Positions 40,495 to 52,981 of a stretch of DNA of 64,000 bases are shown here, in pieces. The position numbers and the translations under genes are program-made. The notes under the pieces were generated by a model. That model was not told the DNA's origin. It saw nothing but the letters and a program-made list of their open reading frames with translations, and did not search any database. This DNA is from Cladocopium goreaui (taxonomy: Eukaryota; Sar; Dinophyceae; Suessiales; Symbiodiniaceae): contig CAMXCT020001090.1 in the NCBI GenBank assembly GCA_947184155.2, positions 191,501 to 255,500 of the forward strand. Direction: 5' to 3'. Within the stretch, counting starts at the first letter, position 1, and each line of letters begins with the position of its first letter.

Positions 40495-42544
40495 TTGGCG
40501 GGATTGTGGAAACATGCAGTTCCTGCACATGCTGGTTGGAACTTGTTGTTTTCAGCGAAGCCTCGCGAATAGGCTAGTTGGTCAAATAGCTCATGTTCGG
40601 TTGGAACGGGCGCTATGGTTAAAAACTGCTTCCGGATTGCTCCTGCCAACAGTTGAAGCATTGACCACCTTGAGGGCTTTGTTTCGAATACTAATTGTCA
40701 GAAAATTTTGAGGCCAAGCCATGGCTGACCCAGTCCCCGACCCTTTTGCAGCTGCTGAATCGTTTATGTTGGAGCTTTTGGTGCGCCAGCTGGACCACAT
40801 GTCATGCATGCGCAAGTTCGAAACGCGCACATCTTAGATTTTGTGTTTTGCTCAGTCAGTGGTTTTTGACCAATGACATGACTCAAAGTTGAATCTTGTT
40901 TAGCGACTCTGATGGGGATAAGTAAAGCCACCTTTCTTAAGGTTGGAAGGCATGGTGGTTACTTTGTCCAAGCGAGATCGCCTCACCTCTGCCGAAGAGT
41001 TGCTTGGCTTGAGAACCTTCGTTGAAATTGACCTGATTTGTGAAACATTTCCATTGTGCGCACCTGAGTTTGGGAAATGATGGCAAGAAAGTGCCCTTGG
41101 ACGACATTGGTGATTGCCCCACCCTCTTGTACCTTGGGTATGATTGAGCCTCATGTTTGATTTCCAAAGGAATATGCTTTCCAGTGTGTGGTGGCTTTGG
41201 TGTAAACGACTTCACCCGCAATTTTTGGCATCGCTCATTTACCATTCAGGTATTTTTGGGAGAAATCGCAGGAGTATGTCGATAAGAAGATCAAGACCGC
41301 TTTGAGCATCAGTGACATTCCTGAAGATGCGGTGGAGTTTTTAAATGGCATGAAGGTGGAGGACCGAAGCTTGATGTGATAATGGTTGAAATTTGAACGG
41401 CATGATGGCATACATTGGTTGCCTTTCGTGACAGGGGTTCTGGGCAGGACGTCGGCTATACAGCGACAGCTCCAATCTTTGGAAAGATGCACTTCGTCAC
41501 TCCCTGGGTGGAGGGCCCTATGTTCGCCTTAGGCCAGGCCTTCTTGATACCTAGGTGTGATGCTGGCCTGGTGAAGTCAAATTCATATATAGATCAGTCA
41601 CACTCAATCACACTCACAATATCCATGATGATCATTTTTGCGAGTGACTTCCAGGTGACGATGACCATGTCGTGCTGAAGCAGAAGGGCTTCAAGATCGT
41701 ATGCCTTCAGAGCGACACGGATGAGTCTGAAGATCTGTGAGATCTTACGGAGCCGCAATAATGTTGTACAGATGCAGCCTGGGCGACTGGTTGCAAATTT
41801 GACCTCTCCGTGTGAGAAAATGATGTTGCTAGCGACTTACTGCAAACTTGACTTTGAGCAGTCGGAATCTGTGAGTCTGAATTTGATGAAAAAATCTGTG
41901 TCGAATCTGATTCTGATTTTGATTCCAGGACTTCGTCAACGACTGCGTGGAAACGCCTGGTTTGGGCCTGGTTGTTGTTGTTGTTGTTGTTGTGGTCGTT
42001 GTTGTTGTTGTTGTCGTTGTCGTTGTCGTTGTTCTTGTTCTTGTTCTTGTTCTTGTTGTTGTTGAAGCTGTTATTTGTGATGATGTGTGATGATTCATTT
42101 AATGGGTTCTCGGGTTGTTTGTGTTCTGGGTTGGTGGGGGGTATCTAAAAGTCCCTTGTGTGGTTGCCCCCTCGTCGTGCGCCCGCGGCGTCTGTAGCTA
42201 AATTCCCGTAAGCTATGAAGTAATAAAAAGCTAAAGTACAAAGATTAAATATCATTGAAGCAATATTTTGGAAATCTGTCAGAATAGAAGGCAAATAAGG
42301 CCTTTTCAAGCTGAATCCGATATGTCCCCAATTTTCAGAGTCAAAAAAATTTGGAGTCACTTTTGCAAACCCCTTTGATGTGGTTCAAATCCATTTGAAC
42401 AGGATGAATTCAACATATGTTGTTGGTGAGGGCCATTGAAGGCCTGACGCATTGCCTAGACCCAGCTGCGGTTTTTCTGTAAGGGCATTCATCATCCCCA
42501 TAGCCCTGAGTTGTCAGAGTGTCAGAGTTATTTTTCACAGAAAA
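40495..42544. other. mostly unique DNA with one GTT/GTC trinucleotide tract
   Basis: Scattered coding-like fragments occur on the plus strand (41240-41350, 41415-41560, 41720-41880) but are too short to call. A GTTGTTGTT tract with GTC/CTT variants runs from about 41970 to 42065, giving Cys- or Thr-only artefact ORFs. A poly-glutamine/valine reading would be possible only if transcribed. Confidence 0.4.
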
Positions 42545-42967
42545 TCAAAACAATGATGCGTTAAATTGATTTACCATGCAAGCTTCAGCAGCCAAATGAG
42601 CCTCTAACCATCGAACCATGAGAGGGCGTAGTCTTTCAGACAGCAGGAGTTGCATTGCAGGCATGAGGTCTATGCTGGTCCTGCTAGGGTTTTCAGCCAT
42701 ACACACCGATCCTCTTGCCACAGCTACCAGCGCCAGGACCACATATCTGCAAAGAAGGGTTCTTCCTTGCACCACGAATGGCCAAGGTGCACCATCTGGG
42801 TGGGAAGCACATCTTGCATGAGTTCCCGAACTGATCCAGGTGTAACTATGGCATGGTATTCCACCATACAGTAATCCAAAGGCGACCAATCTCATAGTGA
42901 GTTCCAAGGCCTTTAGGAATCCCAGCGTTGAGAGCAGGTTGTGCTCCACTTCATCCACAGATATCAA
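42545..42967 (-). CDS. expanded dinoflagellate family exon, IPC...GTHAR...ENP
   Basis: The frame reads ELTMRLVAFGLLYGGIPCHS, YTWISSGTHARCASHPDG, then RYVVLALVAVARGSVCMAEN, PSRTSIDLMPAMQLLLSERL and RPLMVRWLEAH. I recognise the pattern IPCxSYTWISSGTHxR followed by a hydrophobic helix and xENPxxTSIxLxPAM from many predicted proteins of Symbiodiniaceae, where it is highly multiplied and uncharacterised. IPC and ENP sit at roughly the distance of the PC and ENV motifs in C5 methyltransferases. A relationship is only a thought; the glycine-rich motif I is not visible. Confidence 0.5.
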   Translation of the reverse strand: MISVDEVEHNLLSTLGFLKALELTMRLVAFGLLYGGIPCHSYTWISSGTHARCASHPDGAPWPFVVQGRTLLCRYVVLALVAVARGSVCMAENPSRTSIDLMPAMQLLLSERLRPLMVRWLEAHLAAEACMVNQFNASLF

Positions 42968-43009
42968 AGCCTTGCCTCAGCACACCATGATACATATATA
43001 ATAATACCA

Positions 43010-43135
43010 CTGTTTATGAAAACCATATATACATATATATATACATATATATACATATATATATATATTGATTGAGTTTAAATACAGCTGTAAAGAAATA
43101 CATTTATATATATATATGTATATAGATATAGTTAA
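43010..43135. repeat. TA/CATATA simple repeat
   Basis: Two runs of TATATATACATATATA-type dinucleotide repeat, with about 25 bp of unique sequence between. Confidence 0.9.
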
Positions 43136-43419
43136 AACCTGTACCAAGATCAATCATTATATGTGACTAGTTCCCTGTGCTCAACATGTTGCATTTGGAA
43201 GCCATATCAGCAATACACTGCACGTGTTGGCAAAGCCAAGTTGCGAAAGCATGTTGTGCTCACCTGAGACCAACAAAGACCGGATCCGGATCAGACACTT
43301 GACATGTCCAGCTGCCATGTCAAATGTAGGGCTTGAATATGCTTATAGCTTTTATCCGCCGACCCCGGCAGACGCAAGGGGGAGCGCGCCAGGGAAAAAG
43401 ACATTTGAAGACATTTGGC

Positions 43420-43440
43420 CCTCTACTACTACTACTCCTG

Positions 43441-43476
<36 letters not shown>

Positions 43477-43477
43477 T

Positions 43478-43518
<41 letters not shown>

Positions 43519-43525
43519 TTATGCA
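43420..43525. repeat. CTA trinucleotide repeat
   Basis: About 30 CTA units with one ATCA interruption. Gives Thr-only and Leu-only artefact frames. It directly precedes the large satellite and a short GCAGCAGCAGGGAGCAG tract. Confidence 0.92.
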
Positions 43526-43599
43526 GGCAGCAGCAGGGAGCAGCAGGCAGCAGGCAGCCGTATCAGAATATTGGCAAAAGACTAGACTAGACTATTTTT

Positions 43600-46405
43600 A
43601 ATAGGGTTTCAGAAGGGACGTTAGACACTTTTTTGGTGCGATTTCGTGGCGTGTCCGTCCTTCACTGCCATGGTGTTTTGGTGTGGCGGAGGGCTGTTTT
43701 CAGCACCGGAGGCAGTACAACGGGAAAAGGTTGGCAAAATAGGAAAAAGTAGCTAAAATCATCCTTTTCTATGGGTTTCAGAAGTTACATTAGGGAGTTT
43801 TTAGTCGCAATTAGGAGGAAAAAGTAGCTAAAATAATCTTTTTCTATGGGCTTCAGAAGTTACATTAGGGAGTTTTTGGTCGCAATTTTGATGCTTGTCC
43901 GTCCTTCACTGCCATTGTGTTTTCCCATCCGGAGGCTGTCTTTTGAACAGAAGGAGTAGCAAGAGCAGGAGCAGCAGCAGCAGCAGGAGAAAAAAGTAGC
44001 CAAAATCAAAGCTAATCATCTTGTTCTATGGGTTTCAGAAGTTGCATGGGTTTCAGAAGTTATTTAAGGAAGTTTTTGGGCGCAATTTTGATGCTTTTCC
44101 GTCCTTCACTGCCATGGTGCTTTCCCATCCGGGAGCTGCCTTTTGAACAGAAGGAGTAGCAAGAGCAGCAGCAGCAGCAGCAGCAGGAGGAAAAAGTAGC
44201 TAAAATCATCCTTTTCTATGGGTTTCAGAAGTTACATTAGGGAATTTTTGGCCGTCCTTCACTGCCATGGTGTTTAGGAGGAAAAAGTAGCTAAAATAAT
44301 CCTTTTCTATGGGTTTCAGAAGTTACATTAGGGAGTTTTTGGTCGCAATTTTGATGCTTTTCCGTCCTTCACTGCCATGGCGTTTTCCCATCCGGGAGCT
44401 GTCTTTTGAACAGAAGGAGTAGCAAGAGCAGGAGCAGCAGCAGCAGCAGCAGGAGGAAAAAGTAGCTAAAATCATCCTTTTCTATGGGTTTCAGAAGTTA
44501 CATTAGGGAGTTTTTGGTCGCAATTTTGATGCTTTTCCGTCCTTCAGGGCCCTGCTGTTTGGGCGTGGCGGAGGCGCCGTTTCTGAGCTTGGAAAGCTAG
44601 AAGATGGCTACTTTTCGTGTAATTTCAGAAAGCAACGTTAGGCAGTTGGGGCCGTTGTCGGCAGGCCCGGTCCGTCCTTCAGGGCCCTGCTGTTTGGGCG
44701 TGGAGGCGCCGTTTCTGAGCTTGGAAAGCTCGAAGACGGCTACTTTTGTTGTAGGTTCAGAAGGCCGTTGGGGCCGTTGCCGGCAGGCCCGGTCCGCCCT
44801 TTAGGGCCCTACTGTTTGGGCGTGGCGGAGGCGCCGTTTCTGAGCTTGGAAAGCTAGAAGATGGCTACTTTTCTTGTAGGTTCAGAAAGCACCGCACCGG
44901 AGGCAGTACAACGGGAAAAGGTTGGCAAAATAGGAAAAAGTAGCTAAAATCATCCTTTTCTATGGGTTTCAGAAGTTACATTAGGGACTTTTTAGGCGCA
45001 ATTAGGAGGAAAAAGTAGCTAAAATAATCTTTTTCTATGGGTTTCAGAAGTTACATTAGGGAGTTTTTGGTCGCAATTTTGATGCTTGTCCGTCCTTCAC
45101 TGCCATGGTGTTTTCCCATCCGGGGGCTGTCTTTTGAACAGAAGGAGTAGCAAGAGCAGCAGCAGCAGCAGCAGGAGAAAAAAGTAGCCAAAATCAAAGC
45201 TAATCATCTTGTTCTATGGGTTTCAGAAGTTACATGGGTTTCAGAAGTTATTTAAGGAAGTTTTTGGTCGCAATTTTGATGCTTTTCCGTCCTGCACTGC
45301 CATGGTGTTTTCCCATCCGGGAGCTGCCTTTTGAACAGAGGGAGTAGCAAGAGCAGGAGCAGCAGCAGCAGCAGGAGGAAAAAGTAGCTAAAATCATCCT
45401 TTTCTATGGGTTTCAGAAGTTACATTAGGGAATTTTTGGGCGTCCTTCACTGCCATGGTGTTTAGGAGGAAAAAGTAGCTAAAATAATCCTTTTTATGGG
45501 TTTCAGAAATTACATTAGGGAGTTTTTAGTCGCAATTAGGAGGAAAAAGTAGCTAAAATAATCTTTTTCTATGGGTTTCAGAAGTTACATTAGGGAGTTT
45601 TTGGTCGCAATTTTGATGCTTGTCCGTCCTTCACTGCCATGGTGTTTTCCCATCCGGGGGCTGTCTTTTGAACAGAAGGAGTAGCAAGAGCAGCAGCAGC
45701 AGCAGCAGGAGGAAAAAGTAGCTAAAACCATCCTTTTCTATGGGTTTCAGAAGTTACATTAGGGAGTTTTTGGTCGCAATTTTGATGCTTTTCCGTCCTT
45801 CAGGGCCCTGCTGTTTGGGCGTGGAGGGGCCGTTTCTGAGCTTGGAAAGCTCGAAGACGGCTACTTTTCTTGTAGGTTCAGAAAGCAACGTTAGGCCGTT
45901 GGGGCCGTTGCCGGCAGGCCCGGTCCGCCCTTTAGGGCCCTACTGTTTGGGCGTGGCGGAGGCGCCGTTTCTGAGCTTGGAAAGCTAGAAGATGGCTACT
46001 TTTCTTGTAGGTTCAGAAAGCACCGTTAGGCAGTAGGGGCCGGTCCCGGCAGGCTCGTCCTTCAGGGCCCTGCTGTTTGGGCGTGGCGGAGGCGCCGTTT
46101 CTGAGCTTGGAAAGCTGGAAGATGGCTACTTTTCTTGTCTTTTGAACAGAAGGAGTAGCAAGAGCAGGAGTAGCAGCAGCAGCAAGAGGAAAAAGTAGCT
46201 AAAATCATCCTTTTCTATGGGTTTCAGAAGTTACATTAGGGAGTTTTTAGTCGCAATTAGGAGGAAAAAGTAGCTAAAATAATCCTTGTCTATGGGTTTC
46301 AGAAGTTACATTAGGGAGTTTTTGGTCGCAATTTTGATGCTTTTCCGTCCTTCACTGCCATGGTGTTTTCCCATCCGGGGGCTGTCTTTTGAACAGAAGG
46401 AGTAG

Positions 46406-46448
<43 letters not shown>

Positions 46449-49400
46449 AAAAAGTAGCCAAAATCAAAGCTAATCATCTTGTTCTATGGGTTTCAGAAGT
46501 TACATGGGTTTCAGAAGTTATTTAAGGAAGTTTTTGGGCGCAATGTTGATGCTTTTCCGTCCTTCACTGCCATGGTGTTTTCCCATCCGGGAGCTGCCTT
46601 TTGAACAGAAGGAGTAGCAAGAGCAGGAGCAGCAGCAGCAGGAGGAAAAAGTAGCTAAAATCATCCTTTTCTATGGGCTTCAGAAGTTACATTAGGGAGT
46701 TTTTGGTCGCAATTTTGATGCTTTTCCGTCCTTCACTGCCATGGTGTTTTCCCATCCGGGAGCTGTCTTTTGAACAGAAGGAGTAGCAAGAGCAGGAGAA
46801 GCAGCAGCAGGAGGAAAAAGTAGCTAAAATCATCCTTTTCTATGGGTTTCAGAAGTTACATTAGGGAGTTTTTGGTCGCAATTTGATGCTTTTCCGTCCT
46901 TCAGGGCCCTGCTGTTTGGGCGTGGGCGGAGGCGCCGTTTCTGAGCTTGGAAGCTAGAGATGGCTACTTTCGTGTAATTTCAGAAAGCAACGTTAGGCAG
47001 TTGGGGCCGTTGTCGGCAGGCCCGGTCCGTCCTTCAGGGCCCTGCTGTTTGGGCGTGGCGGAGGCGCCGTTTCTGAGCTTGGAAAGCTCGAAGACGGCTA
47101 CTTTTCTTGTAGGTTCAGAAAGCAACGTTAGGCCGTTGGGGCCGTTGCAGGCAGGCCCGGTCCGCCCTTTAGGGCCCTGCTGTTTGGGCGTGGCGGAGAA
47201 GCCGTTTCTGAGCTTGGAAACACATTTTTCCCATCCGGGGGCTATCTTTTGAACAGAAGGAGTAGCAAGAGCAGGCGCAGCAGTAGCAGCAGGAGGAAAA
47301 AGTAGCTAAAATCATTTCTATGGGTTTTGAACAGAAGGAGTAGCAAGAGCAGGAGCAGCAGCAGCAACAGGAGGAAAAAGTAGCTAAAATCATCCTTTTC
47401 TATGGGTTTCAGAAGTTACATTAGGGAGTTTTTGGTTGCAATTTTGATGCTTTTCCGTCCTTCACTGCCATGGTGTTTTCCCATCCGGGGGCTGTCTTTT
47501 GAACAGAAGGAGTAGCAAGAGCAGGAGCAGCAGCAGCAGCAGCAAGAGGAAAAAGTAGCTAAAATCATCCTTTTCTATGGGTTTCAGAAGTTACATTAGG
47601 GAGTTTTTAGTCGCAATTAGGAGGAAAAAGTAGCTAAAATAATCCTTTTCTATGGGTTTCAGAAGTTACATTAGGGAGTTTTTGGTCGCAATTTTGATGC
47701 TTGTCCGTCCTTCACTGCCATGATGTTTTCCCATCCGGGGGCTGTCTTTTGAACAGAAGGAGTAGCAAGAGCAGCAGCAGCAGCAGCAGGAGAAAAAAGT
47801 AGCCAAAATCAAAGCTAATCATCTTGTTCTATGGGTTTCAGAAGTTACATGGGTTTCAGAAGTTATTTAAGGAAGTTTTTGGTCGCAATTTTGATGCTTT
47901 TCCGTCCTTCACTGCCATGGTGCTTTCCCATCCGGGAGCTGTCTTTTGAACAGAAGGAGTAGCAAGAGCAGGAGCAGCAGCAGCAGGAGGAAAAAGTAGC
48001 TAAAATCATCCTTTTCTATGGGTTTCAGAAGTTACATTAAGGGAGTTTTTGGTCGCAATTTTGATGCTTTTCCGTCCTTCAGGGCCCTGCTGTTTGGGCG
48101 TGGCGGAGGCGCCGTTTCTGAGCTTGGAAAGCTAGAAGATGGCTACTTTTCGTGTAATTTCAGAAAGCAACGTTAGGCAGTTGGGGCCGTTGTCGGCAGG
48201 CCCGGTCCGTCCTTCAGGGCCCTGCTGTTTGGGCGTGGTGGAGGCGCCGTTTCTGAGCGTGGAAAGCTCGAAGACGGCTACTTTTCTTGTAGGTTCAGAA
48301 AGCAACGTTAGGCCGTTGGGGCCGTTGCCGGCAGGCCCGGTCCGCCCTTTAGGGCCCTGCTGTTTGGGCGTGGCGGAGGCGCCGTTTCTGAGCTTGGAAA
48401 GCTAGAAGATGGCTACTTTTCTTGTAGGTTCAGAAAGCACCGTTAGGCAGTAGGGGCCGTTGCCGGCAGGCTCGTCCTTCAGGGCCCTGCTGTTTGGGCG
48501 TGGCGGAGGCGCCGTTTCTGAGCTTGGAAAGCTGGAAGATGGCTACTTTTCTTGTCTTTTGAACAGAAGGAGTAGCAAGAGCAGGAGCAGCAGCAGCAGG
48601 AGGAAAAAGTAGCTAAAATCATCCTTTTCTATGGGTTTCAGAAGTTACATTAGGGAATTTTTGGGCGCAATTTTGATACTTTTCAGTCCTTCACTGCCAT
48701 GGTGTTTAGGGGGAAAAAGTAGCTAAAATAGCTAAAATATAGCTAAAATAATCCTTTTCTATGGGTTTCAGAAGTTACATTAGGGAGTTTTTGGTCGCAA
48801 TTTTGATGCTTTTCCATCCTTCACTGCCATGGTGTTTTCCCATCCGGGAGCTGTCTTTTGAACAGAAGGAGTAGCAAGAGCAGGAGCAGCAGCAGCAGGA
48901 GGAAAAAGTAGCTAAAATCATCCTTTTCTATGGGTTTCAGAAGTTACATTAGGGAGTTTTCGGTCGCAATTTTGATGCTTTTCCGTCCTTCAGGGCCCTG
49001 CTGTTTGGGCGTGGCGGAGGCGCCGTTTCTGAGCTTGGAAAGCTAGAAGATGGCTACTTTTCGTGTAATTTCAGAAAGCAACGTTAGGCAGTTGGGGCCG
49101 TTGTCGGCAGGCCCGGTCTGTCCTTCAGGGCCCTGCTGTTTGGGCGTGGCGGAGGCGCCGTTTCTGAGCTTGGAAAGCTCGAAGACGGCTACTTTTCTTG
49201 TAGGTTCAGAAAGCAACGTTAGGCCGTTGGGGCCGTTGCCGGCAGGCCCGGTCCGCCCTTTAGGGCCCTGCTGTTTGGGCGTGGCGGAGGCGCCGTTTCT
49301 GAGCTTGGAAAGCTAGAAGATGGCTACTTTTCTTGTAGGTTCAGAAAGCACCGTTAGGCAGTAGGGGCCGTTGCCGGCAGGCTCGTCCTTCAGGGCCCTG

Positions 49401-50345
49401 CTGTTTGGGCGTGGCGGAGGCGCCGTTTCTGAGCTTGGAAAGCTGGAAGATGGCTACTTTTCTTGTCTTTTGAACAGAAGGAGTAGCAAGAGCAGGAGCA
49501 GCAGCAGCAAGAGGAAAAAGTAGCTAAAATCATCCTTTTCTATGGGGAAGTTACATTAGGGAGTTTTTAGTCGCAATTAGGAGGAAAAAGTAGCTAAAAT
49601 AATCCTTTTCTATGGGTTTCAGAAGTTACATTAGGGAGTTTTTGGTCGCAATTTTGATGCTTGTCCGTCCTTCACTGCCATGGTGTTTTCCCATCCGGGG
49701 GCTGTCTTTTGAACAGAAGGAGTAGCAAGAGCAGCAGCAGCAGCAGCAGGAGAAAAAAGTAGCCAAAATCAAAGCTAATCATCTTGTTCTATGGGTTTCA
49801 GAAGTTACATGGGTTTCAGAAGTTATTTAAGGAAGTTTTTGGGCGCAATGTTGATGCTTTTCCGTCCTTCACTGCCATGGTGTTTTCCCATCCGGGAGCT
49901 GCCTTTTGAACAGAAGGAGTAGCAAGAGCAGGAGCAGCAGCAGCAGCAGGAGGAAAAAGTAGCTAAAATCATCCTTTTCTATGGGTTTCAGAAGTTACAT
50001 TGTGGAATTTTTGGGCGTCCTTCACTGCCATGGTGTTTAGGAGGAAAAAGTAGCTAAAATAATCCTTTTCTATGGGTTTCAGAAGTTACATTAGGGAGTT
50101 TTTAGTCGCAATTAGGAGGAAAAAGTAGCTAAAATAATCTTTTTCTATGGGTTTCAGAAGTTGCATTAGGGAGTTTTTGGTCGCAATTTTGATGCTTGTC
50201 CGTCCTTCACTGTCATGGTGTTTTCCCATCCGGGAGCTGTCTTTTGAACAGAAGGAGTAGCAAGAGCAGGAGCAGCAGCAGCAGCAGCAGCAGGAGGAAA
50301 AAGTAGCTAAAATCATCCTTTTCTATGGGTTTCAGAAGTTACATT
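43600..50345. repeat. higher-order satellite, two monomer families
   Basis: About 6.7 kb. Monomer A (about 170-190 bp) runs TATGGGTTTCAGAAGTTAC, ATTAGGGAGTTTTTGGTCGC, TCCGTCCTTCACTGCCATGG, TTTGAACAGAAGGAGTAGC, then a CAG run of 3-12 units and AGGAGGAAAAAGTAGC. Monomer B (about 120 bp) is GC-rich: AGGGCCCTGCTGTTTGGGCG, GAGGCGCCGTTTCTGAGC and TTGGAAAGCTNGAAGATGGC. B monomers occur in clusters at about 44545-44895, 45800-46135, 46900-47215, 48080-48560 and 48985-49465, separated by A blocks, giving a higher-order period of about 0.9-1.25 kb. Repeated ORFs of 66-101 residues inside B clusters are periodic and probably not genes. Confidence 0.93.
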
Positions 50346-51633
50346 ACCAGTTGTTTCCGTAATTATATCCTCAGCAACCTCTTTTTTTTTCCGGGGTCGG
50401 CGCAGGGGCGGCAGCCCTTATAAGTTATAAGCAATTGCCAAATTATCACACAAGTCATGGCCAAATGTTGCACCACATCAAACCTTGGACTAGGTCGATA
50501 AGTTGGCATGTTTTGTAACAAAAATATCATGATTAGAATTACCCAAGATCTCAGAACATTTGCTCAGCCAAGGATCGAAACCCAGCCACCAGGCTTCCAA
50601 TCCCACTAAATAGCTTGACGCAGTGAAGATCCTCACAGGGGTCCACAGGCATCAGGAATCCACTTGCAACTCTTTGATAGCATGCAACTGTAACCATATA
50701 TGTTTCAATGGATGCATGTAGATTCCATCAATCAGCAGGGAGGAGATCTCACTATTTAAACCAATTGATCTAATCCCAATCACTTTTGACACCACGGCAG
50801 TCCCTGGAGGTGACTGCAGAAACCGTGGCAGACACAAAGTCACAAGCGTGAATCCTCAGATGTTGGGCAGGAAACAGTGGTTGTTCCATGAATCTGTGTA
50901 TCCTTTTATACCCCCATAACATCTGCACTCATGTGTGGTGGAATGAGCCAGCTAAACCCCATATGCCATAACATGTTTCAGAAAGATGAAAACCTATTAA
51001 TTAGGGTTCATGGGCGCCTTTTTTTTGCCAAGTAGCACTATGCCTGGCACACCCATGGCAAGCAAGATGCAAACTTGCACCCGGGTCAGACCAAATCCCT
51101 TCGGTTGAGAATTGATTTTTGGTGCCATGGCGCTACCTAGTCCTTAAATGAAGGGGCATGAATCTACCATCAGCTAGATGGCTGCAGTCAGACTGAAGCG
51201 ACATGGCATATTTGAAGTAGGGCACACCAAAATCCATTTAAGGTTCATCAACACTTTCATTGAAAATAACGCAGAGCAAAATGACCGAATTAAATCAATT
51301 CTTCATCATATGTTCGAATTCCAAACTGTTTTTCCTTTTTGGGAAAACACCAGATCTGGTCAATGAGCAACACAAAACCACTCTGACTTTCTACTGGTTC
51401 AAAGGGATCCCAGTACTAAGTTTCATGTTATATGATCATGCATTTGAACCACCACCATAATAAATGAGGCCAACCAATTAAAATCAGCAATAGCCCAGAT
51501 GACGATATCCCACCGAGAACTACTAACAGCATTCCATATACCCGGCAGAGCTACAACCACACAGGAACTGTGGTGACAGCACTATGTATAGAAACCCACA
51601 CTGGCAGCCACCAATCACTTAACCCACTGAATA
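50346..51633. other. unique DNA, one possible exon
   Basis: Mostly nothing recognised. A minus-strand frame at 50652-50850 (TLCLPRFLQSPPGTAVVSK, GIRSIGLNSEISSLLID, ending at a stop) might be a terminal exon, with low confidence. No repeat or RNA seen. Confidence 0.3.
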
Positions 51634-51777
51634 TTCAATGGGAATTTCAGGATCCTAAAATGGAGGTACTGTACCATATAAGGCCATATTTTGTGGGGAT
51701 ATTCCCTTACATAGGCCTTACATAGGCCTTATATATGGTAGGTACCTCCAATTTAGGTTCCTGAAATGGCCATTGAA
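51634..51777. mobile_element. foldback MITE-like element, 144 bp
   Basis: Arms 51634-51685 and 51725-51777 are inverted copies: TTCAATGG.. ATTTCAGGA.CCTAAA, TGGAGGTAC and CCATATAAGGCC, about 85% identical over 52 bp, with a 39-bp loop. No coding capacity. No clear target-site duplication could be seen outside the arms. Confidence 0.7.
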
Positions 51778-52564
51778 ATATAGCTCGATCTATATTATAC
51801 ACAGATTGTATGGGTATATAATTACAATAGCCCCCTTAGATCTATTCAATGGATCAAGATCATCCATACCCCTGCGGCAAAACCCAGGGTGGATGGAGCT
51901 ATCGATTCTGATCGAAATGCTGGTGCCACGTTTGCATTGCGGTGGCGTTGTCGAAGGGAACCTGCCCAGGGCGGATAGTCTGCAGATTTTTGTGGATCAG
52001 GGAATCTGGACATAATGGGGTATGAACATAAATAAATACATTATGACCCTGCTAAAACCAATAAATTTGAAATAATGTTTCCTGAATGATCAATGATAGA
52101 GACAAGGGTCCCATACATTATAATAAGGGTATCACCTAGCTTTAAAAGTTAATAAAGGGATTGCACCATGTTTCATGGACAGGAGTCAGAACTTGAAATA
52201 ATCTTTGATTTTTTCAACAGTGCCGTGATCCAGCATCACGTGAATTGCCGGCCTTTAGCACAGCTCTTGAAACAACCCAAGCCAGTGGAAGGGTTACCGC
52301 AGGGACGCTTCGTTCCCTCCCTCCACATACATGGCACCCTTAGAAAATCCTAGGATTTAAAGCAGTCAGGAGCGGTCACGTTTGCGCTTAACTTTCTCCA
52401 CAGAGCCCGTGTCATCAGCAGCAGGCAACCAGCCAGCCAAATGCTTCGCATGAAGCCACCTTAGGTCCTTAGGTCAAAAAGCAGGTTTCGACCACACTAA
52501 AACAAACACTACTGTAAACAATGTCCAATGCTGACTTGAAACATCCAAGAAGTAGCAGGCTACA
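51778..52564. other. unique DNA, nothing recognised
   Basis: Short ORFs only; none is convincing. Probably intergenic or 3' flank of the minus-strand gene. Confidence 0.3.
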
Positions 52565-52885
52565 TCAACTAAATCTCCCTATAAGCTGCTTTGCATGATA
52601 CCTCACATTCCAGTTTGTATTGCTATACTTTTTGTTTTGGAAAATTTTGATTGAGCTCACTATCTCACCAAGGCACGCTTTGCCCATGTCCTCATACTTG
52701 TTCCATGACACTGTGCTTCGACCACTGGAATCAGCTTTGATCTTCTCATCCCCTTTTGAGTGAGAGATGCAGAACTGCTGGGCAGATAGCACCACAAGGA
52801 TCGAAGATGCACACTCACCACAGGATGCATCCGGCACCACCATGTAGCTCCTTAGATGTTCCAAAAAATTGGTAAACATACACAT
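52565..52885 (-). CDS. hypothetical terminal exon
   Basis: Frame NFLEHLRSYMVVPDASCGEC, ASSILVVLSAQQFCISHSKG, DEKIKADSSGRSTVSWNKYE and DMGKACLGEIVSSIKIFQNK, then a basic end and a stop at 52565. Good composition. It follows the Lys-rich gene on the same strand by about 95 bp and may be a further exon of it. Confidence 0.45.
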   Translation of the reverse strand: MCMFTNFLEHLRSYMVVPDASCGECASSILVVLSAQQFCISHSKGDEKIKADSSGRSTVSWNKYEDMGKACLGEIVSSIKIFQNKKYSNTNWNVRYHAKQLIGRFS

Positions 52886-52981
52886 AGGGAAAGAAACATT
52901 GTTGACATCAAATTAATTGCATGACCAAATGTGTACACATGATCGTTTCACATCTTTACATTTTTCACATCTTTACATTTC

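Noticed and set aside
44604..49316. Five similar ORFs of 66-101 residues (SAGPVRPSGPCCLGV units)
   Set aside because: They lie in the GC-rich monomers of the satellite and recur with its higher-order period. Similarity is at the DNA level; no ORF extends beyond the monomers.
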